From assembly GCF_001612665.1 (NCBI RefSeq), contig NZ_BDAX01000028.1, positions 1-64,000 of the forward strand: 64,000 nucleotides of DNA, read 5' to 3'. Below, in pieces: positions 35,543-43,503 of the stretch. Made by a program: the position numbers and the translations under genes. Under the pieces are notes generated by a model. It saw only the letters and a program-made list of their open reading frames with translations, did no database searches and was not told where the DNA came from. This DNA is from Nocardia alba NBRC 108234. Its GTDB lineage: Bacteria; Actinomycetota; Actinomycetes; Mycobacteriales; Mycobacteriaceae. Each line of letters opens with the position of its first letter. The first letter of the stretch is position 1.

Positions 35543-35938
35543 TCAATCCCCGATGCAGGATGCGCCCTCGATGCCGATCGCGAGTTCGGATCCGGTGACC
35601 CCGGTGACGGAGATGCTGGTGACATCGCCGGTATAGGCGACGGCTGCTGCGGCACTACAGATTCGGTGCGCGGTATCGGAACCGGCGAGGTCCTCGACCA
35701 GTGTCGTCGCGATGACGACACTGGTGCACTGGCCGACTATCGAGACATCGGTCACGCCGAATTCCGAAACGGCGTTCTCGATCCGGTCGGCACCGCCGCA
35801 CGCTTCGGCGCTCGGCCGAATCGACGATGCGGGCGCTTGCGCGGTGCCGGCCGCGTCCGAGGAGTCCGACCCGCAGCCGGCCACCACACAGACCGCCGCG
35901 CACACGGCGATCCGGCGCAACCCGCCGAAGCTGGTCAC
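35543..35938 (-). CDS. Small lipoprotein
   Basis: A 131-residue protein with a lipoprotein signal (FGGLRRIAVCAAVCVVAGC, lipobox Cys22) and a compact C-terminal domain that alternates hydrophobic and small residues (GVTDVSIVGQ, SISVTGVTGSELAIGIEGAS), with three cysteines. GTG at 35938 overlaps the stop of the upstream monooxygenase-like gene by four bases (GTGA), which supports this start and indicates coupling. No family is recognised. Confidence 0.7.
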   Translation of the reverse strand: MTSFGGLRRIAVCAAVCVVAGCGSDSSDAAGTAQAPASSIRPSAEACGGADRIENAVSEFGVTDVSIVGQCTSVVIATTLVEDLAGSDTAHRICSAAAAVAYTGDVTSISVTGVTGSELAIGIEGASCIGD

Positions 35939-36237
35939 GAGTCCTTCTCGACCAGCAGCGAGCCCATGGCGTGGACGACATCCAGGTGCTGAATCGTCGG
36001 CTCTCCGGGGCGGGCGCCCGCGAAGGCAGCGTCGACAGCGGGGTGGATGCGTTCCTCGAAGGCGCGAGCGCAATGCGCCTCGGACTCCCACACGTCGATA
36101 TAGCGCAGTCCGCCGTCGTCGCGACGCACACACAGGTGCAGTAGCGAGCCCTCGAGTGGTTGCGGACCCAGTCCTTCGATGATCCGGCTGTAGAGCTCCT
36201 CGCCGATCGGGACGTCTTGGATGTAGGCGTAGACCAT
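35935..36237 (-). CDS. Dimeric alpha/beta-barrel (antibiotic monooxygenase-like) protein
   Basis: A 100-residue ferredoxin-like dimeric alpha/beta barrel protein: MVYAYIQDVPIGEELYSRI, then LHLCVRRDDGGLRYIDVWES with the conserved W-E-S strand end, and a C-terminal strand IQHLDVVHAMG. Such proteins act as cofactor-free monooxygenases, heme- or quinone-binding proteins, or stress sensors. It is divergent from a TetR gene across a perfect 10-bp inverted repeat (36256-36282) and is translationally coupled to the lipoprotein gene. Confidence 0.75.
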   Translation of the reverse strand: MVYAYIQDVPIGEELYSRIIEGLGPQPLEGSLLHLCVRRDDGGLRYIDVWESEAHCARAFEERIHPAVDAAFAGARPGEPTIQHLDVVHAMGSLLVEKDS

Positions 36238-36255
36238 GGCTGATACCCCTTCTTA

Positions 36256-36282
36256 ATTCATCCGAACCGACATCGGATGAAT
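36256..36282. promoter_or_regulatory. TetR operator candidate, perfect 10-bp arms
   Basis: ATTCATCCGA (36256-36265) and TCGGATGAAT (36273-36282) are exact inverse complements around a 7-base spacer, centred in the 64-base gap between the divergent monooxygenase-like gene (start 36237) and the TetR gene (start 36302). Confidence 0.75.
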
Positions 36283-36301
36283 ATGGGTAGAATAGGCGCC
36301 G

Positions 36302-37012
36302 ATGAACGAGAACGTCAAGGCAGACAAGCGTCGCTACCACGCCCCTCGGCGCGCCGCGCAGGCCGCCGATACCCGGCACGCGATCCTCGCGGCCGCGCGA
36401 GCACTGTTCGCGCAGCGGGGCTATGCCGCCACCACGGTGGCCGAAATCGCCTCGCGTGCGGGCGTTTCCGTCGACACGGTCTACGCGTCGATCGGACGCA
36501 AGCCGGTATTGCTCCGAGAACTGGTCGAGACAGCTCTCTCCGGGACCGATCACGCGATCCCGGCTCAGCATCGCGAGTACGTTCTCGCGATCAGGGAGGC
36601 GAACCGAGCCGAGGACAAGATCACGATCTACGCCGACGCGCTGGTCGCCATCCAGCAACGACTCACGCCGATCTTCCTGGCGCTGCGCGAGGCGGCGACG
36701 ACCGACGAGTCGTGCGCGCGCGTATGGACCGAGATCAGCGAGCGGCGCGCGGTCAATATGCGCCAGTTCGCGGCAGACCTACGCGGTACGGGGCAGCTAC
36801 GCGACGATCTGTCCGACGACGAGGTCGCCGACATCATCTGGAGTATGAACGCCACGGAGTACTGGGTACTGCTCGTCGGCGAACGCCATTGGACGGCAGA
36901 GCGTTTCCGGGACTGGCTGGCCGATGCCTGGATCCGGCTGCTTCTACGCGATCCGCAGATCGCCCGCGGATCGCTCCAGCGGCCTCCGACAGCCGGTTCC
37001 GGCGATTCCTGA
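36302..37012 (+). CDS. TetR-family regulator
   Basis: A 236-residue regulator with its DNA-binding domain at about 20-70 (TRHAILAAARALFAQRGYAA, then VSVDTVYASIGRKPVLL) and a helical effector domain. The ATG at 36302 lies 19 bases past the end of the operator repeat. Its likely targets are itself and the divergent monooxygenase-like gene with its coupled lipoprotein gene. It is convergent with the next TetR gene. Confidence 0.88.
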   Translation: MNENVKADKRRYHAPRRAAQAADTRHAILAAARALFAQRGYAATTVAEIASRAGVSVDTVYASIGRKPVLLRELVETALSGTDHAIPAQHREYVLAIREANRAEDKITIYADALVAIQQRLTPIFLALREAATTDESCARVWTEISERRAVNMRQFAADLRGTGQLRDDLSDDEVADIIWSMNATEYWVLLVGERHWTAERFRDWLADAWIRLLLRDPQIARGSLQRPPTAGSGDS

Positions 37013-37120
37013 GCGAGCCTACGACGGGCAAATGTGTTGTGGCAGTGCGATTCTCGGCATGAGCCGACGATGGGCGACAGGCTCCGGTCGCCGACGTCGC
37101 CGCCCGCAACGGCGCCTCGT

Positions 37121-37726
37121 CTATCGGCGCGTTGCGCCGACGGTGCCGGTCTCGCTCATGAGTTGTGTCGCGACCACCGTCACATGGTCGGCGAAGGCGG
37201 CGCGGTCGGTACCGAGGCTGCCTTCCGTCCATTCGACGAACAGCGAGATCAGGGCGCCGAAAAGCGCGGAGAAGCGCATGCGGACGCGGGGATCGTCAGG
37301 TGAACCGGCGACGCGATCGCCGAGTGCTGCCAGCGCGATAGCCGGAATGGTCTCTCGCACATAGTGTCGCAGTCGCGCGTCCGCGACCGGCTCGATCAAC
37401 AGGATGCGGCAGATTCGGGGATCGGCCTCCATCAGGCGGGCGGCGGCCTCGACCACCGCGCGCAGGTCAGCGGAGGCCACCGCGGGTGCGACGGCGTCCT
37501 CCAAGCGCGACAGCGCGGCCCGGTACACCGCGTGCAGCAGCGCGTCGGTATCGGCGAAGCTCTCGTAGAAGAACCGTTGACTCAGCCCAGCGGCCCGGCA
37601 GACCGATCGCATACCCAGGGCGGAAACGCCCTGCGTGCCAATTATTTCGATGCCGACATCGAGCAGCCTTGCCCGACGGTCGGCGGCGCGGTCCTGCGCG
37701 GTCTGCCCGCCGTAGCTCCTTGACAC
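37121..37726 (-). CDS. TetR-family regulator
   Basis: A 201-residue regulator with HTH region at about 18-65 (RARLLDVGIEIIGTQGVSAL, then AGLSQRFFYESFADTDALL). The start is the GTG at 37726. It is divergent from an NTF2-like gene, with the palindrome GGAAGCA-CA-TGCTTCC (37758-37773) between them. It probably represses that gene and itself. Confidence 0.88.
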   Translation of the reverse strand: MSRSYGGQTAQDRAADRRARLLDVGIEIIGTQGVSALGMRSVCRAAGLSQRFFYESFADTDALLHAVYRAALSRLEDAVAPAVASADLRAVVEAAARLMEADPRICRILLIEPVADARLRHYVRETIPAIALAALGDRVAGSPDDPRVRMRFSALFGALISLFVEWTEGSLGTDRAAFADHVTVVATQLMSETGTVGATRR

Positions 37727-37757
37727 GGGACCACTTTACAAGAACCATCATCTATTA

Positions 37758-37773
37758 GGAAGCACATGCTTCC
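37758..37773. promoter_or_regulatory. TetR operator candidate
   Basis: GGAAGCA (37758-37764) and TGCTTCC (37767-37773) form a perfect 7-bp inverted repeat with a 2-base spacer, lying 14 bases before the proposed ATG of the NTF2-like gene and 32 bases from the TetR start. Confidence 0.6.
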
Positions 37774-37786
37774 GGATGGAGGGCTG

Positions 37787-38533
37787 ATGTTCACCGACGA
37801 GCAGTTCCAACACGCGCTGCGGCTGCCGCGCCTGGCACAACCGATTCCGGCAGTGCTGACCAACCGCGCCGAACCGGTCGAGGTCCTCGACGAAGCCGCG
37901 CTGACCGCCATGACGCAGAGGTGGTTCGACGAATACGAGCGGAAGATCGCGTTCTACGCCGATCACGGCCTCGATATCGCCTGGACCCTGGACTGGGCGA
38001 AGAAATACTGGTGGAGCTGGCAAACCCGGGACATGAGCCACAACCATGAGCTCTACACCGCCGATCTGCGCTACAAGGATGTGACGACGCTCGGTGCGAC
38101 CATGGTCGGCCTCGACGAATTCGTCGACTACAACTTCGCGTTCTTCGACGCCATCCCCGACTGGCGCTACGACCCGATACCCGGACAGTGCTACATCGAC
38201 CTGACACCGGCCGGCGAGGTCCGCATCGTCGTGCGCTACTACGGCAGCGGTCATCTCGTCGGACCGCTGAAATTGGCTCCCTACGGGGTGGATGCACCCG
38301 CGCTTCCTGGCAATGGCGCGTTCATCCAGTGCACGGCGGTGGACCGCTATCACTTCAACGCCGACCACCTGATGTACGAAGGCGAAACGCTCTACGACTT
38401 GGTAGACGCCGTTCAGCTGGCCGGAATCGTCCCGGGCCCCTCGACGAGGGCTTTCAGTTGGCTCATGCGCGGCGCGGGTCTCGCAACCAAGGCCATCACC
38501 CGACTACGCCCAGCTACCGGCATCACCCGATAG
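37787..38533 (+). CDS. NTF2/SnoaL-like fold protein
   Basis: A 248-residue protein whose central region (AFYADHGLDIAWTLDWAKKY to YNFAFFDAIPDWRYDPIPGQ) has the helix-then-barrel pattern of SnoaL/NTF2-like proteins; a HLVGPLKLAPYG strand and FIQCTAVDRYHF complete the barrel. The ATG at 37787 is supported by GGAGGG four bases upstream; an earlier ATG at 37766 falls inside the palindrome. NTF2-like folds serve as cyclases, isomerases and binding proteins, so the activity is unknown. It is controlled, most likely, by the divergent TetR protein. Confidence 0.72.
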   Translation: MFTDEQFQHALRLPRLAQPIPAVLTNRAEPVEVLDEAALTAMTQRWFDEYERKIAFYADHGLDIAWTLDWAKKYWWSWQTRDMSHNHELYTADLRYKDVTTLGATMVGLDEFVDYNFAFFDAIPDWRYDPIPGQCYIDLTPAGEVRIVVRYYGSGHLVGPLKLAPYGVDAPALPGNGAFIQCTAVDRYHFNADHLMYEGETLYDLVDAVQLAGIVPGPSTRAFSWLMRGAGLATKAITRLRPATGITR

Positions 38534-38649
38534 CGATCCAGTCATCGGCGCTGCCGTGCGTTCGTTCGGAATTGCGGGCATTCAGTCGAACACCACACCA
38601 CGCAGCCGTGTACTGGGCAGCTCTCTCCATCGCGTCACCGGCCGGTGCC

Positions 38650-39180
38650 CTATGTCAGCGCTTGCAGCACCGTATGGCCGCGCTGGTCGAGCGGGCAGAC
38701 CAGTTCGAGGATGGGCACGTCTTCGAGCAGTTGCCTGTCGTCGACGTAAATCAGTTCCAGCAGAGTGTCATTCATGGTGCGCCGGAGGCCGGTCAGTTCC
38801 GGTGTGGGTAGTGCCCGTTCGGTCTCAGCGATGATGGGGACGATCACCAGCAGATCGAGGGAGGCCAGCGCGGAGCGTAGGGCGGTTTCGTCGATCCCGG
38901 CTCCCGCGTCGACACCGATGGCTGTCAGATACGCCAGGAAGTCGAGCGGTGTTCTGTCGAATACCGCAGTGGGTCGGGGATCGCCGAGCAGGCGCAGCGC
39001 GCAGCGCAACTGGGCCCAATAGTCTTCGGCCACCGGCGGATACGCGAATTCGTATCCTTGCTCTTCGAGCACTACGTACGGCTCCTCGACCGCTGTGTGC
39101 CCGCGCCCCAGACGCACGCACAGCTCTTCGACCAAGGTTGTCTTGCCGGTCCCATGCGGTCCGGAAACCCCGATGCGCAA
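38650..39180 (-). CDS. P-loop nucleoside/nucleotide kinase-like ATPase
   Basis: A 176-residue AAA_28-type P-loop protein. Walker A is GPHGTGKT at 7-14, with a VFDRTPLDFLAYL segment like the DR(S/T)P motif of nucleoside kinases, and LVIVPIIAETERAL in the position of the lid. A TTG start at 39180 is proposed because AAGGAG stands 5 bases upstream and the protein would begin directly at the first strand (MRIGVSGPHG); a longer frame to 39261 is possible. No partner gene is adjacent. Confidence 0.7.
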   Translation of the reverse strand: MRIGVSGPHGTGKTTLVEELCVRLGRGHTAVEEPYVVLEEQGYEFAYPPVAEDYWAQLRCALRLLGDPRPTAVFDRTPLDFLAYLTAIGVDAGAGIDETALRSALASLDLLVIVPIIAETERALPTPELTGLRRTMNDTLLELIYVDDRQLLEDVPILELVCPLDQRGHTVLQALT

Positions 39181-39315
39181 CTCCGCTCCTTCCGCGTCAG
39201 ACCTCCGGATCGTATAAGGACACCGAATCGGGCTGCGGAAGATGCGCCACCATGGGATCATCCGGACTCACGCCGACCGAGATCCCCGCGTTCGGGGAAG
39301 GTCGAATGCCCTGGT

Positions 39316-42300
39316 TCAGTACACATCACGGACGTAGCGTTTGTCGGTCGACAGCTTCTTGACGTAGGCGTCGGCGTCGTCTTCGGCGAGGTTGCCGTGG
39401 TGGGCGACGATCTCGCGCAGTGCGGCGTCGACGTCCTTGGCCATGCGGGCGGCGTCGCCGCAGACGTAGAAATGCGCGCCGTCTTCGAGCCACTTCCACA
39501 GCTGGGCGCCGTGTTCGCGCATGCGGTCCTGGACGTAGATCTTGGTGCGCTGATCGCGGGAGAACGCGAGGTCAAGGCGCGAGAGAATGCCGTCGCGCTG
39601 GAGCTGTTCGAGTTCGTCGCGGTAGTAGAAGTCGGTGGCTTCGTGCTGTTCGCCGAAGAACAGCCAGTTGGCGGCCTGGTCACCACGGGCGCGGCGGTGT
39701 TCGAGGAATCCGACGAACGGCGCGACGCCGGTGCCGGGTCCGACCATGATCGCCGCGACCGCGGGATCGTCGGGCGGGCGGAAGTGCGGGGCGGATTGGA
39801 CATGCAGGATCAGGGGCTGGTCGAGTTCGGCGTCGGCCAGGTAGGACGAGCACAGTCCGCCGCGAGCGCGCCCGGTCACGCTCTCGTAGCGAATCACCGA
39901 GACCGTGGTACTCACCCGGGACGCGTCGACCAGGGGGCTCGAGGAGATCGAGTACAGGCGGGGCTGGAGTCGTTTGAACAGGCCGACCCATTCTTGTGGG
40001 TCCGCGGTGAGCGCGAATTCGGCGGCGATGTCGGCGGGCTGGCGACCCCACAGCCATTTGGCGAGTTCGCCCTTGTTGTCGGGTCGGAGCAGGGTTTTGA
40101 CGATGCGATCCCCGGTGCGGTCGGTGACGAACCGCAGCAGTTCGTTCGTGGTCCTGGTCAGGTCGAGGTGGCCCTCGAGCGCGATGGACAGCGGCATGGC
40201 GCCGGCTTTGGGGACCTCGACGGTGGTGGCCGGGTCGAGTCCGGTGACCGCGAGGAACTCCCACACCAGGCCGAGATCGTTGGCCGGACGGACACCGAGG
40301 GCGTCCCCGACGTCGTAGGTGAGATCGGACCCGGACAGGTCGTAGGTGAACTGGCGGACTTCCTTCTGCGCGCCGGGCAGACTCAGCAGGCGGTTGCCGA
40401 CGAGAAGACCGGTGGGTGTGTCCGTGCGCACGGTTGTTCTCGTCGCTCCCCCGCCTGCGGGCGCCAGGTGGATCGCCGGCTGCGGTGACGTGGCGGGCTG
40501 CGCGGCGACCAGCGCCGGGATCAGTTCGGCGAGCCAGCCTCGGGCTGTCTCCTCGAAGTCCGGTTCGCAGTCGACCCGGGCGATCAGCCGCTGGGCGCCG
40601 AGTTCGGCGAGACGTTCGTCGAGGCGACGGCCGTGGCCGCAGAACGCGTCGTAGTTCGAATCGCCGAAAGCCAGTACGGCGAAGCGGCGTCCGGCGAGTG
40701 TGGATTCCTCCGCTTCGGTCAGTGACCGCCAGAAAGCGGCGCCGTTGTCGGGTGCGTCGCCGTCGCCGAAGGTGCTCGAGACCACCACGAGGTCGGCGTC
40801 GGCCGGGATGTCGGTGACGCCGAGGTCGTCCATGCCGCGGATGACCGGTTCGCGTCCGCCCTCGCCGATCGCGGGGATCAGGGTGGCGGTGACGAAGTCC
40901 TCGGCGTTGCCGGTCTGGGAGGCCCACAACACCAGCAACGGGCGCACCGGGGCGGCGGCCTGCGACGGTGCGGTGGTCGGCGCGGCGGTGACCTCGGGAA
41001 TCGGGTGATCCGGAATCGGTTGATGGGCGCCGAAGAGACCGGCGAGCATGCCGTCGACCCACATCGCGTGCGCCGGTCGCAGCGGGTTGACCGGCGGCAG
41101 TACCGGAACGACGGCGGTGTCGTGGCGGCCGACACCGGCGAGGAATCCGGCCAGGTAACCCTGCTCGGTGGCCGAGAAGTCCGGCGCGGTCAGCTCGCCC
41201 AGGCCGAGCAGGTCGGCCGCGGCGAAGACCAGGCCCGGCGTCGCCGCTCGCGCAGCGTTCACCGGGCCGGTGACGCCCACGGTGGACGGCGGGTCGGTCG
41301 CGGGCGGCTGCTGCGGTTCGATGACGATCGGCGCGGGCACCTTCGTGAGCCGGACCGCGCACACCTTGAACTCGGGCTGCTGCGAGATCGGGTCGATCGC
41401 GTCGTTGGTCACCGCGTTGACGGCCCTGTACTCACCGAACAGGTCGTTCCAGTGGAACGGCGCGAAGATGTCGCCCACCCGGACCCGGTCGGTGACCACG
41501 GCGGGCAGCACCGCGCGGCCCCGCCGGGAGGCGACCTCGAGCCAATCCCCCTCGACCACCGACAGCCGGGCCGCGTCCTCGGGATGGATCTCGACGAAGG
41601 GACCGGGGTTGAGTTTGTTGAGTTTCGCGATCCGGCCGGTCTTGGTGAGCGTGTGCCATTGGTGTTGCACGCGACCGGTATTGAGCAGAAACGGGTAGTC
41701 GTCGTCGGGAAGTTCGGCCGGTGCGAGGTGCGGGCGGGCGAAGAAGACCGCGCGTCCGGACGCGGTCGGGAACCACAGCGACGGAGTGACGCCGTCCTCG
41801 CGGGTGCGCGAATCCTGACTCACCCCGTCGTTGCGGTAGCGAATCGGGTTGCGGGCGGGCCCTTCCGGTGCGACCGGCCATTGCAGCGGCCCTTCCCGGA
41901 GTCGGTCGAAGTCGGCCCCACGAAGGTCGTAGCCGGTGCGCGGGTTCCAGAAGGCTTTGATCTCGTCGAAGATCTGTTCGGCGCTGTCGTAGGTGAACGC
42001 ATCGGAATAGCCCATGGCGCAGGCGATCTCGGCGATGAGTTGCCAGTCGGGTCGCGCGTCGCCGGGCGGGTCGATGACCTTGTGCACCAGGGAGAGGTTG
42101 CGTTCGGAGTTGATCATCACCCCTTCGTGCTCGATCCACAGGGTGGCGGGCAGGATCACGTCGGCGTAGGCGTTGGTCTCGGTGTCGGCGAACACGTCCT
42201 GGGTGATCACCAGTTCGGCGGCTTCGAGCCCGGCCAGGACCGTCTTGCGATTGGCCACGGTGGCAACGGGATTGGTGCAGATGATCCAGCACGCCTTGAT

Positions 42301-43503
42301 CGTGCCCGCGGCCATGCGGGAGAACATGTCGATGGTCCCGCTGCCGACCTCGGTGCGCAGCGTCCCGGGAGCGAGGCCCCACTGGTTCTCGACGAAGGCA
42401 CGGTCCTCGGCGGAGACCACACTGCGCTGTCCGGGCAGGCCGGGGCCCATGTAACCCATCTCGCGACCGCCCATGGCGTTGGGCTGGCCGGTCAGGGAGA
42501 ACGGACCGCTGCCGGGACGGCAGATCGCGCCGGTGGCCAGGTGCAGATTGACCAGGGCGTTGGTGTTCCAGGTGCCGTGGGTGGACTGGTTGAGTCCCAT
42601 GGTCCAGCAGCTCATCCAGTTGTTCGCGGTGCCGATCAACTCGGCGGCGCGACGCAGGTCCTCGGCGGCGAGGCCGGTGAGCGCCGACACCGAGGCCGGG
42701 TCGTACTCGGCCAGGAATTCTGGTAGCCCGTCGAAGCCCTCGGTGAACTCGGCGATGAATTCGGTGTCGAGGTGCCCGGCCTGCACGAGCAGATGCAGCA
42801 GACCGTTGAGCAGGGCGAGGTCGGTGCCGGGGGTGATCTGCAGATACAGGTCGGCTTTGTCCGCGGTGGCGGTGCGGCGCGGGTCGACCACGATCAGTTT
42901 CGCGCCCGCCTTGACGCGATCCATCATGCGCAGGAACAGGATCGGGTGGCAGTCGGCCATATTGGCGCCGATGACGAAGAAGACATCGGCATGGTCGAAA
43001 TCGTCGTAGGAGCCGGGTGGGCCGTCGGCGCCGAGCGAGAGTTTGTAGCCGCTGCCCGCGCTGGCCATGCACAGCCGGGAGTTGGACTCGATCTGGTTGG
43101 TGCCGAGGAAACCCTTGGCCAGTTTGTTGGCCAGATACTGGGCTTCGAGAGTCATCTGGCCGGAAACGTAGAGCGCTACCGCGTCGGGGCCGTGCTCGTC
43201 GATGATCGCCCGCAGCCGTGCGGCGGTGTCGGTGATGGCAGTGTCGACGGCCGTGGCGATCGGTTCGACGCCTCGCTCGGGGCGGACCAGGGCGGTCGAG
43301 AGGCGGCCCTCGGTGATCTTCAGCAGGTCGGCGTGGCTGCCGCCCTTGGTGCACAGGCGACCGCCGTTGGCCGGGTGCGCCCGGTCGCCGGGCGCCTTGC
43401 GGACGGTCCTCGATCCGTCTGCGGCGGTGTCGATTTCGAGGGCGATGCCACATCCGACACCGCAGTAGGAGCAGACCGTCCGCACGGTCTCGGCGCCGCT
43501 CAT
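39316..43503 (-). CDS. Assimilatory nitrate reductase fused to a CysJ-like flavoprotein reductase
   Basis: A 1395-residue cytoplasmic fusion. The N-terminal half is a molybdopterin nitrate reductase: [4Fe-4S] ligands Cys11, Cys14, Cys18 and Cys51, the Mo-ligand Cys145 in NSRLCMASAG, and a dinucleotide-binding domain at about 600-720. A linker leads to a flavodoxin domain from about 858 (LLVLWASQTGNAEDF), an FAD domain (RLYSISSSP) and an NADPH domain (MVGPGTGVAPFVGF, about 1251), ending YVRDVY. It would pass electrons from NADPH through FAD/FMN and Fe-S to reduce nitrate to nitrite without a separate reductase. ATG at 43503 overlaps the MoeA-like stop (ATGA). No nitrite reductase or nitrate transporter is in the window. 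Confidence 0.93.
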   Translation of the reverse strand: MSGAETVRTVCSYCGVGCGIALEIDTAADGSRTVRKAPGDRAHPANGGRLCTKGGSHADLLKITEGRLSTALVRPERGVEPIATAVDTAITDTAARLRAIIDEHGPDAVALYVSGQMTLEAQYLANKLAKGFLGTNQIESNSRLCMASAGSGYKLSLGADGPPGSYDDFDHADVFFVIGANMADCHPILFLRMMDRVKAGAKLIVVDPRRTATADKADLYLQITPGTDLALLNGLLHLLVQAGHLDTEFIAEFTEGFDGLPEFLAEYDPASVSALTGLAAEDLRRAAELIGTANNWMSCWTMGLNQSTHGTWNTNALVNLHLATGAICRPGSGPFSLTGQPNAMGGREMGYMGPGLPGQRSVVSAEDRAFVENQWGLAPGTLRTEVGSGTIDMFSRMAAGTIKACWIICTNPVATVANRKTVLAGLEAAELVITQDVFADTETNAYADVILPATLWIEHEGVMINSERNLSLVHKVIDPPGDARPDWQLIAEIACAMGYSDAFTYDSAEQIFDEIKAFWNPRTGYDLRGADFDRLREGPLQWPVAPEGPARNPIRYRNDGVSQDSRTREDGVTPSLWFPTASGRAVFFARPHLAPAELPDDDYPFLLNTGRVQHQWHTLTKTGRIAKLNKLNPGPFVEIHPEDAARLSVVEGDWLEVASRRGRAVLPAVVTDRVRVGDIFAPFHWNDLFGEYRAVNAVTNDAIDPISQQPEFKVCAVRLTKVPAPIVIEPQQPPATDPPSTVGVTGPVNAARAATPGLVFAAADLLGLGELTAPDFSATEQGYLAGFLAGVGRHDTAVVPVLPPVNPLRPAHAMWVDGMLAGLFGAHQPIPDHPIPEVTAAPTTAPSQAAAPVRPLLVLWASQTGNAEDFVTATLIPAIGEGGREPVIRGMDDLGVTDIPADADLVVVSSTFGDGDAPDNGAAFWRSLTEAEESTLAGRRFAVLAFGDSNYDAFCGHGRRLDERLAELGAQRLIARVDCEPDFEETARGWLAELIPALVAAQPATSPQPAIHLAPAGGGATRTTVRTDTPTGLLVGNRLLSLPGAQKEVRQFTYDLSGSDLTYDVGDALGVRPANDLGLVWEFLAVTGLDPATTVEVPKAGAMPLSIALEGHLDLTRTTNELLRFVTDRTGDRIVKTLLRPDNKGELAKWLWGRQPADIAAEFALTADPQEWVGLFKRLQPRLYSISSSPLVDASRVSTTVSVIRYESVTGRARGGLCSSYLADAELDQPLILHVQSAPHFRPPDDPAVAAIMVGPGTGVAPFVGFLEHRRARGDQAANWLFFGEQHEATDFYYRDELEQLQRDGILSRLDLAFSRDQRTKIYVQDRMREHGAQLWKWLEDGAHFYVCGDAARMAKDVDAALREIVAHHGNLAEDDADAYVKKLSTDKRYVRDVY

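Noticed and set aside
36277..37062. Arg-rich plus-strand frame overlapping the TetR gene at 36302
   Set aside because: It is a frame-shifted shadow; the in-frame TetR protein has the HTH and effector domains.
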